From Candidatus Saccharibacteria bacterium UBA6258 (lineage in GTDB: Bacteria; Patescibacteriota; Saccharimonadia; Saccharimonadales; Saccharimonadaceae), in assembly GCA_002441145.1 (NCBI GenBank), contig DJVK01000019.1, positions 16,054 to 37,746 on the forward strand: a DNA stretch of 21,693 nucleotides. Reading direction: 5' to 3'. Under the pieces are notes generated by a model, which saw only the letters and a program-made list of their open reading frames with translations, made no database searches and had not been told where the DNA came from. Both the position numbers and the translations under genes were made by a program. This document shows, one piece after another, positions 13,086 to 20,703 of this stretch; positions within the stretch are counted from its first letter, which is position 1; each line of letters begins with the position of its first letter.

Positions 13086-15617
13086 CTACGCTTCGCCCCA
13101 GTTCGCGCCGGTGTGTACGTCTACCTGCAAACGGACTCCAATTTCTGGATGGACGTTTTCCATGGCTTCGACTAAGATCTCGCTGATGCGTTCGGCGTTT
13201 TCTTTAGGACATTCAATCAAAATCGAGTCGTGAATCTGCAACAGCTGCTTACCAAGACCATCGATATGGTCGTCCACGCGTAACATAGCCATCTTCATAA
13301 GATCGGCTTCTGTCCCCTGTATCGGCATGTTCGCCGCAGCGCGTTCGGCGCTCATGCGAACAACAAAGTTACTCGACTTAACATCTGGTGTCGGACGACG
13401 ACGCCCGAACAATGTTTCTACATAACCTTCGTCTTTAGCCTTTTTAATCGTGTCATCAATGTACGTCCGAATATTCGGTCGGATACGGAAATATTCATCG
13501 ATGAAGTGTTTTGCCTCAACGACGTTCATGCCAGCAGCGGTAGCAAGCCCATGAGCGCTCATGCCGTACAGCACGCCAAAGTTAATCACCTTCGCGGCTC
13601 GGCGCATATCTTTTGTGACATTGTCGAGAGGTATCCGGTACACTTCACTAGCTGTTTTGGCGTGGATATCAGTGCCTGCGTTAAAGTCATTGACCATCTT
13701 CGCTTCGCCCGATAGCACGGCAGCGAGCCGCAGCTCGAACTGACTGTAGTCGGCGCTAACGAACACATTGCCTGGCGCAGGTACAAATGCGTCGCGAATC
13801 TTGCGGCCGAGTTCGGTGCGAATTGGGATGTTTTGCAAATTAGGATCGGTACTCGAAAGGCGGCCAGTTGCGGCAACGTCCTGGTTGAATGTCGTATGAA
13901 TACGCCCATATTCATCGACGAGTTTCGGCAAGGCATCGACGTACGTATTCTGCAATTTCGTTAATTCACGAAATTGTTCAATCAGTTCGATGATTGGGTG
14001 CTGACCACGTAATTTATCCAGTTCTTTCTGGCCAGTCGAATACCCTGTTTTACCACGCTTGATACCCGCCGTCGGTAGCTGCAGTTTAGTGAACAATACC
14101 TCGCCAAGTTGCGACGGGCTGGCAATATTAAATTCATGTCCGACCATATCGAACATACGCGCTTGAATATCGGCGATATCTCGAGTCAATTCGCTGTTCA
14201 TGATTTCTAACTTAGCGACGTCCAACATGATGCCGTGATGCTCCATGCGCGCCAACACGCGGATCAACGGAAAATCAATCATACGCGCGACATGTGCCAG
14301 CTTTGGCAGCTCGTCGAGCGCTTTGCTTTGTTGGTCAAATAACGCCCATATTGCCGTGATGGCAACTTTAGGATCGTCGATGGATTCCATCCCAACAAGG
14401 TCGCTAAGCTCACGTGATTTACGAAGTGGGTTTAGCAAGAATGAACCTTGGGATGTATCATGGTGAACTTCAGGAAGTTGCGCCTCGCCATCGGCGAGTA
14501 AAGCTTTTAGGAATAGCTTGATATCGTGCCCCACGATTGGCACCTCACGCAAAATAACACTCGCTTCTTTGCGTGTCATTTTTGCTGCCTTGCCGCGTTC
14601 GTGACTCAACCAAACATCATCACCTTCAGGCCACACGACGAGTTCTTTCGCCATCGTCAAAATGGCGCGAGCATTCGTATTGCTCACGTCTTCGGCGGGG
14701 CTATAGGTGGTATCAACAACCATACTGCCATCGGCTTGCACGTCGCGCATATGGTCGGGTAAATTACGCAATAAACTACGGAACTCTAGGTTGGTCATCA
14801 GTTCTTTCAACTTCGCCGTATCAAGATCGTTTACATCCATGTCTTCAAGGTTCAGTTCGACGGGCGCATCGAACCATAGCTCTGCGACTTTTTTACTTAC
14901 CTCTAAGATTTCACGACCGCTTTCGAGCTTGCGCCGAACACTATCTTTAACCTGCCATAAGTTGTCATAAATATTTTCGAGATTGTCGTACTGTTGGAGC
15001 AACTGAATCGCAGTCTTTTCGCCAATACCAGGAACACCGGGGATGTTGTCAGATGAATCCCCTTTTAGCGCCTTAAGGTCTAGGAACTGGTCGACACGAA
15101 TACCGTATTTTTCGGTGAATGATTCAGGCTTGAACAAGTCGATGTTAGTGAGGCCTTTTTTAAGCGCATACACATGAACAAGTGGATTGATCGCCTGCAA
15201 TGCATCAAGGTCGCTGGTAATCAGGCATACTTCGATACCTCTATCACTCGCTTTGTGCGCCAACGTCGCCATGATATCGTCGGCTTCGTAGTCGTCGAGT
15301 TCGTACAATGGCCAGCCGAAGGCGCTCAACAGTTCGTGCAAAATAGGAATCTGTGCGTAAAAGTCCGCCGGAGCGGGCTTGCGATTTGCTTTGTAAGCTG
15401 GGTAAATTTCGAGCCGTTTGCGGATGTTCGTTTTCGGCTTATCCCAGGCTACACAAACGTAGTCGGGCTTTAGCTTTTTGATAAGTTCTAGCGACAGTGC
15501 CGCAAAGCCATACACGCCACCTGTCGGCGTACCGTCGGCCGTACTTAAATTAGGCATCGCATAATATCCGCGATAAAATACACTTTTCCCGTCGATAATC
15601 ACCAGCCGCTTCGTCAT
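13086..15617 (-). CDS. polA: DNA polymerase I, proofreading domain apparently inactive
   Basis: This 843-aa enzyme fills gaps and removes RNA primers. The 5'-3' exonuclease domain (about 1-285) looks intact, with the acidic set DDYEADD, TSDLDALQ, LKGDSSDNIPGVPGIGEKTA. The middle domain (about 310-480) keeps a weak 3'-5' exonuclease shape (VGHDIKLFLKAL, HDTSQGSFLLNP). However, the metal-binding DxE motif is absent (KELVVWPEGDDVW in its place), so proofreading is probably lost, as in Taq. The polymerase domain is complete: motif A SADYSQFELR with D623, motif B RRAAKVINFGVLYG with F680, motif C IHDS with H796-D797. Motif A has Phe627 where Ile is standard. The ATG is 6 nt after TATACT, predicting a leaderless mRNA. 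dut follows in the same operon. Confidence 0.97.
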   Translation of the reverse strand: MTKRLVIIDGKSVFYRGYYAMPNLSTADGTPTGGVYGFAALSLELIKKLKPDYVCVAWDKPKTNIRKRLEIYPAYKANRKPAPADFYAQIPILHELLSAFGWPLYELDDYEADDIMATLAHKASDRGIEVCLITSDLDALQAINPLVHVYALKKGLTNIDLFKPESFTEKYGIRVDQFLDLKALKGDSSDNIPGVPGIGEKTAIQLLQQYDNLENIYDNLWQVKDSVRRKLESGREILEVSKKVAELWFDAPVELNLEDMDVNDLDTAKLKELMTNLEFRSLLRNLPDHMRDVQADGSMVVDTTYSPAEDVSNTNARAILTMAKELVVWPEGDDVWLSHERGKAAKMTRKEASVILREVPIVGHDIKLFLKALLADGEAQLPEVHHDTSQGSFLLNPLRKSRELSDLVGMESIDDPKVAITAIWALFDQQSKALDELPKLAHVARMIDFPLIRVLARMEHHGIMLDVAKLEIMNSELTRDIADIQARMFDMVGHEFNIASPSQLGEVLFTKLQLPTAGIKRGKTGYSTGQKELDKLRGQHPIIELIEQFRELTKLQNTYVDALPKLVDEYGRIHTTFNQDVAATGRLSSTDPNLQNIPIRTELGRKIRDAFVPAPGNVFVSADYSQFELRLAAVLSGEAKMVNDFNAGTDIHAKTASEVYRIPLDNVTKDMRRAAKVINFGVLYGMSAHGLATAAGMNVVEAKHFIDEYFRIRPNIRTYIDDTIKKAKDEGYVETLFGRRRPTPDVKSSNFVVRMSAERAAANMPIQGTEADLMKMAMLRVDDHIDGLGKQLLQIHDSILIECPKENAERISEILVEAMENVHPEIGVRLQVDVHTGANWGEA

Positions 15618-15623
15618 ATACCT

Positions 15624-15629
15624 AGTATA
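15624..15629 (-). promoter_or_regulatory. -10 box of polA
   Basis: TATACT is followed by AGGTAT and the ATG at 15617. It sits in the 42-nt gap after the sigma gene. No clear -35 is seen. Confidence 0.5.
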
Positions 15630-15659
15630 CGCTATCTGCAGAGTAGCTGATAGGGGTGG

Positions 15660-16715
15660 TTAACTCGCGATTGGCGTGTCACGATCGTCTGATACGACCA
15701 AGTTCCCGGCATCGTCCATATATGCCAACGCTCGAATGCGTGCTTTCGCGCGTTCATACGAACGTTTAACGCTTTCGCGGCCAATACCCATCTCTTCGGC
15801 AAGCTCTTCGGGGCTTTTTACGATTCCATCAAGACCATAGAGCCCTCTCATAATATGCTGGTGCTTCGGTGGTAAAAACTCGATTAACTTTGCGACACCA
15901 AGATCATTACGCCCGACCATCTGGCTAGCCGTGTCATCGACTTTTTCGTGCACGCTTTCGGCAATAGCGTCAATTAATGTGCTGTCACCCTCACCCTCCG
16001 TCGAAAGCGGTAAATCGAGGCTCGCGACAGGTTCGAGGTACTGATACACGTCTTTGATTCGCTTCTCAGACAAATTTGTATAAGCGGCAAGCTCGGCTAT
16101 CGTTGGTTCACGATGTAATACGTCGGCAAGCTGTGCTTTAGAGCGATTAATCATACTACCCTCTTGTTGAACATGGCCATCTACTCTGATGCCTCGTCGG
16201 AGATTCCAGCTCGTAGAAATCATGCTATGGGTCAGTGCCTTTACGGCAAATGTTGAAAAACTATACCCCTTAGTAGGATCGAAGCTATGCGTCAGTTTGT
16301 CGAGCGTAATATAGCCTTCTTGAGATAAATCGTCATAGTCTGCTAATCCAGCATTCATATTCATTCGCTTACTTACTACCATCCTTACGAGACCCAGATT
16401 AGCGAGAACGAGTTTTTCTCTCGCAAACGCCCCAACCTGAGAGGCCTCAGCTAAATCTGGATCAAATACTGTTTCATCATTACCAAGTTGATCTTGAGCG
16501 GCCACGCCCGCTTTGATTAATATCGACAATTCAGCCACTTGTTCGCGCGTTAGCTTGGTGACATCGTCATACAGTTCATGAAGTCGTTCCACAGTCATAG
16601 GCTCTGGCCGCGCATCGGTTTCTAAGCTACCCGAAGAAATGTCTCGGTAGTCGCTACCGCGTGACGGGTCAGTATACTCAAGCCTATCGCCGGCTCGCAC
16701 GATGATACTCCACAT
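15660..16715 (-). CDS. Divergent sigma-70-family RNA polymerase sigma factor
   Basis: The 351-aa protein has sigma region 2 (about 95-185: LVLANLGLVRMVVSKRM, YDDLSQEGYITLDKLTHSFDPTKGYSFSTFA), region 3 (about 190-235: HREPTIAELAAYTNLSEKRIKDV) and region 4 (about 270-330: LPPKHQHIMRGLYGLDG, SPEELAEEMGIGRESVKRSYERAKARI). The fold is like a group 1/2 sigma, but recognition residues differ. The paired Trp of region 2.3 are Lys159 and Ala160, and the region 2.4 Gln and Thr are His163 and Ile166. It is therefore likely an alternative sigma with its own promoter specificity. The start is uncertain: a nearby upstream ATG at 16719 is out of frame and stops after 11 codons, and Met40 is a possible internal start. 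It has a good sigma-70-type promoter of its own, implying transcription by RpoD. Confidence 0.9.
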   Translation of the reverse strand: MWSIIVRAGDRLEYTDPSRGSDYRDISSGSLETDARPEPMTVERLHELYDDVTKLTREQVAELSILIKAGVAAQDQLGNDETVFDPDLAEASQVGAFAREKLVLANLGLVRMVVSKRMNMNAGLADYDDLSQEGYITLDKLTHSFDPTKGYSFSTFAVKALTHSMISTSWNLRRGIRVDGHVQQEGSMINRSKAQLADVLHREPTIAELAAYTNLSEKRIKDVYQYLEPVASLDLPLSTEGEGDSTLIDAIAESVHEKVDDTASQMVGRNDLGVAKLIEFLPPKHQHIMRGLYGLDGIVKSPEELAEEMGIGRESVKRSYERAKARIRALAYMDDAGNLVVSDDRDTPIAS

Positions 16716-16730
16716 TCATAGTTAATACCC

Positions 16731-16759
16731 ATTATACAACTTTTATCACTTTACCGCAA
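16731..16759 (-). promoter_or_regulatory. Promoter of the divergent sigma gene
   Basis: The minus strand shows TTGCGG (16754-16759), an exact 17-nt spacer and consensus TATAAT (16731-16736). The leader before the ATG at 16715 is about 9 nt. It shares the 108-nt divergent intergenic region with the kinase promoter. Confidence 0.65.
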
Positions 16760-16808
16760 CGCTCCGACCCACCAAAGCGCGTTAGATACCACTCTCTCCG
16801 GCCTCATC

Positions 16809-16817
16809 TGATAGAAT
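16809..16817 (+). promoter_or_regulatory. Extended -10 promoter of the kinase gene
   Basis: TGA-TAGAAT is followed by AGACAT and the ATG at 16824, predicting a leaderless transcript. The -35 is weak. Confidence 0.55.
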
Positions 16818-16823
16818 AGACAT

Positions 16824-17402
16824 ATGAGCCATCAACACGAAGACGTAAAAATTATCGCCTTTGTCGGGCTTCCCGGCGCCGGCAAATCAGAAGCGGTCGA
16901 TTACCTTAGTGCGAAGGGCTACCCAAAGGTTTACTTTGGCGGTATTGTCCTAGACGCTATGACCGAAGCAGGCCTTGAACACACCCAAGAAAACGAACAA
17001 CCATTCCGCGAGGAACTCCGCGAAAAAGAAGGTAAAGACTTTGTCGTTAATCGCATCGTCGAGCAAATCCGCCACCTTATTGACGCAGGCCAAAAGCGTA
17101 TCATTGCCGACGGATTATATACCTGGACTGAATACAAGGTACTTAAACACGCCTTCCCTGGTGAGTTAACCGTCGTTGCCATCGTTGCACCTCGCAAACT
17201 ACGCCATCACCGCTTAACGTTGCGGCCTATTCGCCCGCTAACTATCGAGGAAGCCAATGCGCGCGACTGGGCAGAAATCGAAAACCTCGAAAAAGGCGGC
17301 CCGATCGCTATCGCGGATCACTACATCCATAATGATAAAGATCTCGATAATTTGCACAAACAAATCGACGACGAACTCGCCTTTTTGCACTTCAACGAAT
17401 AG
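16824..17402 (+). CDS. P-loop nucleotide kinase, dephospho-CoA kinase-like
   Basis: The 192-aa cytoplasmic ATPase/kinase has a Walker A motif GLPGAGKS (15-22) right after the first strand. It also has KVYFGGIVLDAM (an acceptor-site-like region), a Walker-B-like strand KRIIADGLYTW (about 92-102), and a C-terminal segment RDWAEIENLEKGGPIAIADHYIHND. The last part matches the lid/adenine-loop style of dephospho-CoA kinase, where a conserved Arg-Asp is followed by a Gly-rich turn and A-D-x-x-I-x-N. CoaE proper usually shows a different acceptor motif, so the substrate is uncertain; an archaeal-type CoaE-related kinase is the alternative. It is followed 55 nt later by a separate promoter and the DUF4190-like gene. 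Confidence 0.82.
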   Translation: MSHQHEDVKIIAFVGLPGAGKSEAVDYLSAKGYPKVYFGGIVLDAMTEAGLEHTQENEQPFREELREKEGKDFVVNRIVEQIRHLIDAGQKRIIADGLYTWTEYKVLKHAFPGELTVVAIVAPRKLRHHRLTLRPIRPLTIEEANARDWAEIENLEKGGPIAIADHYIHNDKDLDNLHKQIDDELAFLHFNE

Positions 17403-17424
17403 GTCATTGGCGACGTAGTGCCTA

Positions 17425-17433
17425 TGTTATACT
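17425..17433 (+). promoter_or_regulatory. Extended -10 promoter of the DUF4190-like gene
   Basis: TGT-TATACT lies 24 nt before the ATG at 17458. A TTGG-containing -35-like element is about 15 nt upstream. The short leader has AGAGGA (17447-17452) 5 nt before the ATG, so this gene uses a Shine-Dalgarno. Confidence 0.5.
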
Positions 17434-17457
17434 TAAACCATTAATTAGAGGATATCC

Positions 17458-17880
17458 ATGCAAGAACCAACTCAAAACGAAGCACCGCAACAACCAACAC
17501 AACCAGCTCCCGAAGCGCCTGTCGCTAGCCAGCCAGTAGCTCCCGCGACGCCGTATGTAGAAAACCCAGGTCAAACACTTGGAATCATCGGCATTATTAC
17601 CAACGTCATGGGCATCGGTATCGCTGGTATTGTTCTGGGCGTCATGTCACGAAATAAATCTCGCGAAGCAGGTATGCCTACGACACTCGGAACGGTCAGC
17701 CTTGCTTGGGGTATCGTTATCACGGTGTTGGCAGTACTCACGTTTATAGGTATCGTGCTGCTCATGATTCTTGGCGCAACCGCCGCCTACTCAGAGACAG
17801 ATTCTTCATACCAAGCAACTGACTCGGTATACGAGGAGGCTCCATCCGCAACAACTGAAGAAGACCTCTTTTCTAACTAG
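17458..17880 (+). CDS. DUF4190-like small membrane protein
   Basis: The 140-aa protein has a Pro/Gln/Ala-rich, low-complexity N-terminal tail (1-37) and two membrane segments (about 41-62 and 78-107). They are joined by a short basic loop (SRNKSREAGM), and a Ser/Thr/Glu-rich acidic C-terminal tail follows (110-140). The pattern LGIIGIITNVMGIGIAGIVLG ... LGTVSLAWGIVITVL matches the DUF4190-type hairpin found in many small bacterial membrane proteins of unknown function. The gene ends 14 nt before a strong terminator shared with rpoD. Confidence 0.8.
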   Translation: MQEPTQNEAPQQPTQPAPEAPVASQPVAPATPYVENPGQTLGIIGIITNVMGIGIAGIVLGVMSRNKSREAGMPTTLGTVSLAWGIVITVLAVLTFIGIVLLMILGATAAYSETDSSYQATDSVYEEAPSATTEEDLFSN

Positions 17881-17894
17881 TATCGCCTTGAGCG

Positions 17895-17929
17895 AATAAA
17901 ATACCCCGGATATTCCGGGGTATTTTATT
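17895..17929. terminator. Bidirectional rho-independent terminator
   Basis: A perfect 16-bp inverted repeat has arms 17895-17910 and 17914-17929 and a 3-nt TAT loop. The GC core is CCCCGGA/TCCGGGG and it is flanked by A-rich and T-rich arms on both sides. It lies between the convergent DUF4190-like gene (+) and rpoD (-), so it can stop transcription from both. Confidence 0.93.
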
Positions 17930-17935
17930 GCGATG

Positions 17936-18916
17936 TTATTGCAAGTATTCGTAGAGCTTCTTGGCGTCTTTGTGCTTGCGCAACTTAGCCAACGCTTTCG
18001 CTTCGATTTGACGAATACGCTCACGCGTAACGGCAAATTCTTGGCCAACTTCTTCGAGTGTGTGGCTCTTGCCGTTTTCAAGACCGAAACGCATCTTGAT
18101 AATTTTTTGTTCACGCTCAGATAAGGTCGAAAGTACCGACTGAACCTGTTCTTTAAGTAACTGGTTCGATGCAGATTCTTCTGGAGTCGCACCGTCTTCG
18201 TCTTCGATAAAGTCGCCTAGGACAGAATCTTCATCTTCACCATCGCGACCAACGCCGGCATCAAGCGAACTGATGTCCTGCTTGATCTTGATGACGTACT
18301 CAACCTTTTCTGGTTCCATTTCGAGCTCTTTAGCGAGTTCTTCGATGGTTGGTTCACGGTTAAGTTCTTGGGTCATGCGACGCTGTGTACGGAGTAGCTT
18401 GTTGATTGTTTCGACCATGTGCACAGGAATACGAATCGTACGCGCCTGGTCGGCAATCGCACGAGTAATCGCTTGGCGAATCCACCACGTGGCGTAAGTA
18501 CTAAACTTGAATCCTTTGTCTGGGTCGAACTTTTCAACAGCACGCAATAAGCCGGTGTGGCCTTCTTGAATAAGGTCCAAAAAGTCTAGGCCACGACCTG
18601 AATAACGCTTCGCAATCGAAACAACCAAACGCATGTTGGCTTCGGCCATTTTGTCTTTAGCCTTTTTGTCACCCGCAACCACGCGCTGTGCAAGTGCAAG
18701 TTCTTCCTCGGCAGAAAGTAGTGGAATCTTACCAATTTCACGCAGGTGTAGACGAACCGAGTCGTCGCTAATGTCATCAAAGTATTGGCCGCTATTTAAA
18801 ACGTCCTCGGGGGTGTCTTCCTCTTCTTCGAGTAGCTCATCAATCGCCGGTTCTTCGATATCCGGGATAATTAGTTCTTCGGGTGCATCAATTGGTTTTT
18901 GGTCATCGTTTGCCAC
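17936..18916 (-). CDS. rpoD: RNA polymerase primary sigma factor RpoD
   Basis: This housekeeping sigma (326 aa from the chosen start) has a short acidic N-terminal region in place of a full region 1.1, then region 1.2 (DDSVRLHLREIGKIPLLSAEEE). Region 2 includes the complete 2.3/2.4 helix YATWWIRQAITRAIADQARTIRIP. Region 3 has the VHMVETINK segment that reads extended -10 elements, and region 4 has the helix-turn-helix TLEEVGQEFAVTRERIRQIEAKAL. I chose the GTG at 18916 because AAGGAG lies exactly 7 nt upstream; a TTG at 18922 would be only 1 nt from it. The gene overlaps the end of dnaG by 14 nt, so the classic dnaG-rpoD coupling is retained. Intact region 3 agrees with the many TGnTATAAT promoters here. 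Confidence 0.97.
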   Translation of the reverse strand: MANDDQKPIDAPEELIIPDIEEPAIDELLEEEEDTPEDVLNSGQYFDDISDDSVRLHLREIGKIPLLSAEEELALAQRVVAGDKKAKDKMAEANMRLVVSIAKRYSGRGLDFLDLIQEGHTGLLRAVEKFDPDKGFKFSTYATWWIRQAITRAIADQARTIRIPVHMVETINKLLRTQRRMTQELNREPTIEELAKELEMEPEKVEYVIKIKQDISSLDAGVGRDGEDEDSVLGDFIEDEDGATPEESASNQLLKEQVQSVLSTLSEREQKIIKMRFGLENGKSHTLEEVGQEFAVTRERIRQIEAKALAKLRKHKDAKKLYEYLQ

Positions 18917-20648
18917 GCGCAATCTCCTTAATTAAGGGAATCAGCTCGGCACGCAATGCGTTGGCCCTAGCTTCATCACCGTCAGCTTCGGCCTGTCGAA
19001 GCTGTTTATCTAATAGTACTTTTTTCTTTTTCTTGTGTTCATTCTCGATCTGCCGTATCAAGCGCGCTGTTTCGAAGTAACGATCGTTACTGTCCCAATC
19101 TGCGTATCGCGTGTCGGCTCGTAATAGTACTATTTTTACATAGGTGTCGTATTTTTGCAACTCTTCTGGCGTATCTGTCAATACCTTACCGTAATGTTGC
19201 GCAAAATAAGTCGCCAATGCCTGCCGTTCCTCGCCTTGAATCATATCGATATCGATGTGCGCAAAGAGCTCTTGGCTCGGCGCATCGGTAGACGCGATTG
19301 CTAGAAGGTTGTCTAGGTAGGCGTAGTCATCGTTCACCTTTTCGCCCTGCCCTGCCTTAACTTCTTTAAGAACTTGGCGTGGGATTTGTTCTTGTTGCGA
19401 TTTGGCGCGCACCGCGTCTAGCGTCGAATGCGTCATACTGGCTAATTTTTGCTCGTAATGCTCGCGTTCAACCGGGTCACCCAGCGTGCGTACGACTGCG
19501 AGCCCGGCCGTAGTAAAGGCGCGCTTGCCTGCCGCGGATGTCATGTCGACACGCTTGCTGTACTGCGCCAAAATCCAATCGACGGCTGGTTGCTTGTCGT
19601 CGATGGCCTTTTGCCATTTTTTTGGATCGTCCTGAATGAGCTCATCTGGGTCTTTGGCGCTATCTGGCAACGAAATAATCGTCAGTTCGACGCCAACCTG
19701 CGACGCTATTGCGATTGCACGTTCGGTCGCTGCGATACCCGCCTTGTCGCCGTCGAATGCTAATCGAACATCGGGTGTCAGCCTTTTTAATGCACGCAAA
19801 TGGTGCTCGGTCATAGCCGTGCCCGCCGTTGCGACGACCTGCGTAATATCAACTTGGTGCGAACTAACCACATCTAGGTTACCCTCGACGATAACAACGT
19901 AATTCTGTGCGCGAATGGCTTCTTTTGCTTGGCTAAGCCCAAAAACATGCCGGCCTTTGTCGTAGAGCAACGTTTGCGGTGTGTTCAGGTACTTTGGCGC
20001 ATTTTCGATATCGATGATGATGCGGCCGGTAAAACCAATTACTTGCCCCGTACCGTCCATTAGCGGCACCATCATGCGGCCTCTAAACATATCGCCGCCA
20101 AAGCGATTTGTCAGCCCTGCTTCGGCCAGCTCCTGCTTGCTGAATCCTTTTTTCGTCAAAAAGTTCACAAGTGCGCTGCCTGTATCTGGCGCGTACCCAA
20201 TCTGGAAATCCTGGACGATCGATCGGCTTAAGCCGCGCTTTTTAAATACGTAATCGACAGCATGCGCATTACCCAACAAATTTCGCTGATAAAACTGCGC
20301 CGCAAAGCGGTTGGCTTCGAGCAGGCGTTTTTTGCGCCGCGCGAGCTCTTGCGTGCCTTTGTCTTCGTAAATCGATAGGTCAACGCCTGCTTTGCGCGCC
20401 AGATGTTCAAGCGCTTGGCGAAAATCCATGCCTTCGACTTCCATGATAAATGCAAATACGTCGCCGCCCTTATTAGAGCTAAAGTCATGCCAAATGTTCT
20501 TGTCCGGACTCACGAAAAAACTCGGCGTTTTCTCGCCGCTGAATGGACTGAGCCCCTTGAAGTTCCTGCCAGCACGTTTTAGTTGAACGTACTCGCCAAC
20601 GATATCTTCAATGTTCAGCCTGGCCCGCACTTCCTCCTTGGCATCCAT
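18903..20648 (-). CDS. dnaG: DNA primase DnaG lacking zinc-binding residues
   Basis: This primase (581 aa) makes RNA primers at the replication fork. Its N-terminal domain (1-95) has the CHC2 fold signature FKGLSPFSGEKTPSF...WHDFSSNKGGDVFAF, but every zinc ligand is replaced. The normal C-x2-H-x17-C-x2-C reads S34, S37, D55, S58. The catalytic core (about 120-330) has the RNA polymerase-like basic region (YLNTPQTLLYDKGRHVFGL) and an intact TOPRIM with E255 (VEGNLDVV) and D299/D301 (FDGD). The helical C-terminal region (about 430-581) is the likely helicase-binding part. The ATG at 20648 is 6 nt after an extended consensus -10, predicting a leaderless mRNA. rpoD follows with a 14-nt overlap. 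Confidence 0.96.
   Translation of the reverse strand: MDAKEEVRARLNIEDIVGEYVQLKRAGRNFKGLSPFSGEKTPSFFVSPDKNIWHDFSSNKGGDVFAFIMEVEGMDFRQALEHLARKAGVDLSIYEDKGTQELARRKKRLLEANRFAAQFYQRNLLGNAHAVDYVFKKRGLSRSIVQDFQIGYAPDTGSALVNFLTKKGFSKQELAEAGLTNRFGGDMFRGRMMVPLMDGTGQVIGFTGRIIIDIENAPKYLNTPQTLLYDKGRHVFGLSQAKEAIRAQNYVVIVEGNLDVVSSHQVDITQVVATAGTAMTEHHLRALKRLTPDVRLAFDGDKAGIAATERAIAIASQVGVELTIISLPDSAKDPDELIQDDPKKWQKAIDDKQPAVDWILAQYSKRVDMTSAAGKRAFTTAGLAVVRTLGDPVEREHYEQKLASMTHSTLDAVRAKSQQEQIPRQVLKEVKAGQGEKVNDDYAYLDNLLAIASTDAPSQELFAHIDIDMIQGEERQALATYFAQHYGKVLTDTPEELQKYDTYVKIVLLRADTRYADWDSNDRYFETARLIRQIENEHKKKKKVLLDKQLRQAEADGDEARANALRAELIPLIKEIARGKR
18924..18929 (-). promoter_or_regulatory. Ribosome binding site that decides the rpoD start
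   Basis: AAGGAG inside the end of dnaG lies 7 nt before GTG 18916 and 1 nt before TTG 18922, so it fixes the GTG as the start. Confidence 0.7.
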
Positions 20649-20654
20649 GATTCT

Positions 20655-20663
20655 ATTATATCA
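20655..20663 (-). promoter_or_regulatory. Extended -10 promoter of dnaG-rpoD
   Basis: The minus strand reads TGA-TATAAT, then AGAATC and the ATG at 20648. The -35 is weak. The divergent promoter at 20687 lies in the same 55-nt intergenic region. Confidence 0.65.
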
Positions 20664-20686
20664 CTCTTTACCTCTGTTACCGCATA

Positions 20687-20695
20687 TGCTTTAAT
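20687..20695 (+). promoter_or_regulatory. Extended -10 promoter of the Pro/Gln-rich protein gene
   Basis: TGC-TTTAAT is followed by GGGGATAT and the ATG at 20704. The GGGGA is too close (3 nt) to act as a normal Shine-Dalgarno, so a leaderless or near-leaderless message is likely. Confidence 0.45.
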
Positions 20696-20703
20696 GGGGA
20701 TAT

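Noticed and set aside
18920..18922. TTG as the start codon of rpoD
   Set aside because: The AAGGAG ribosome binding site is only 1 nt from it, while GTG at 18916 is at the ideal 7 nt.
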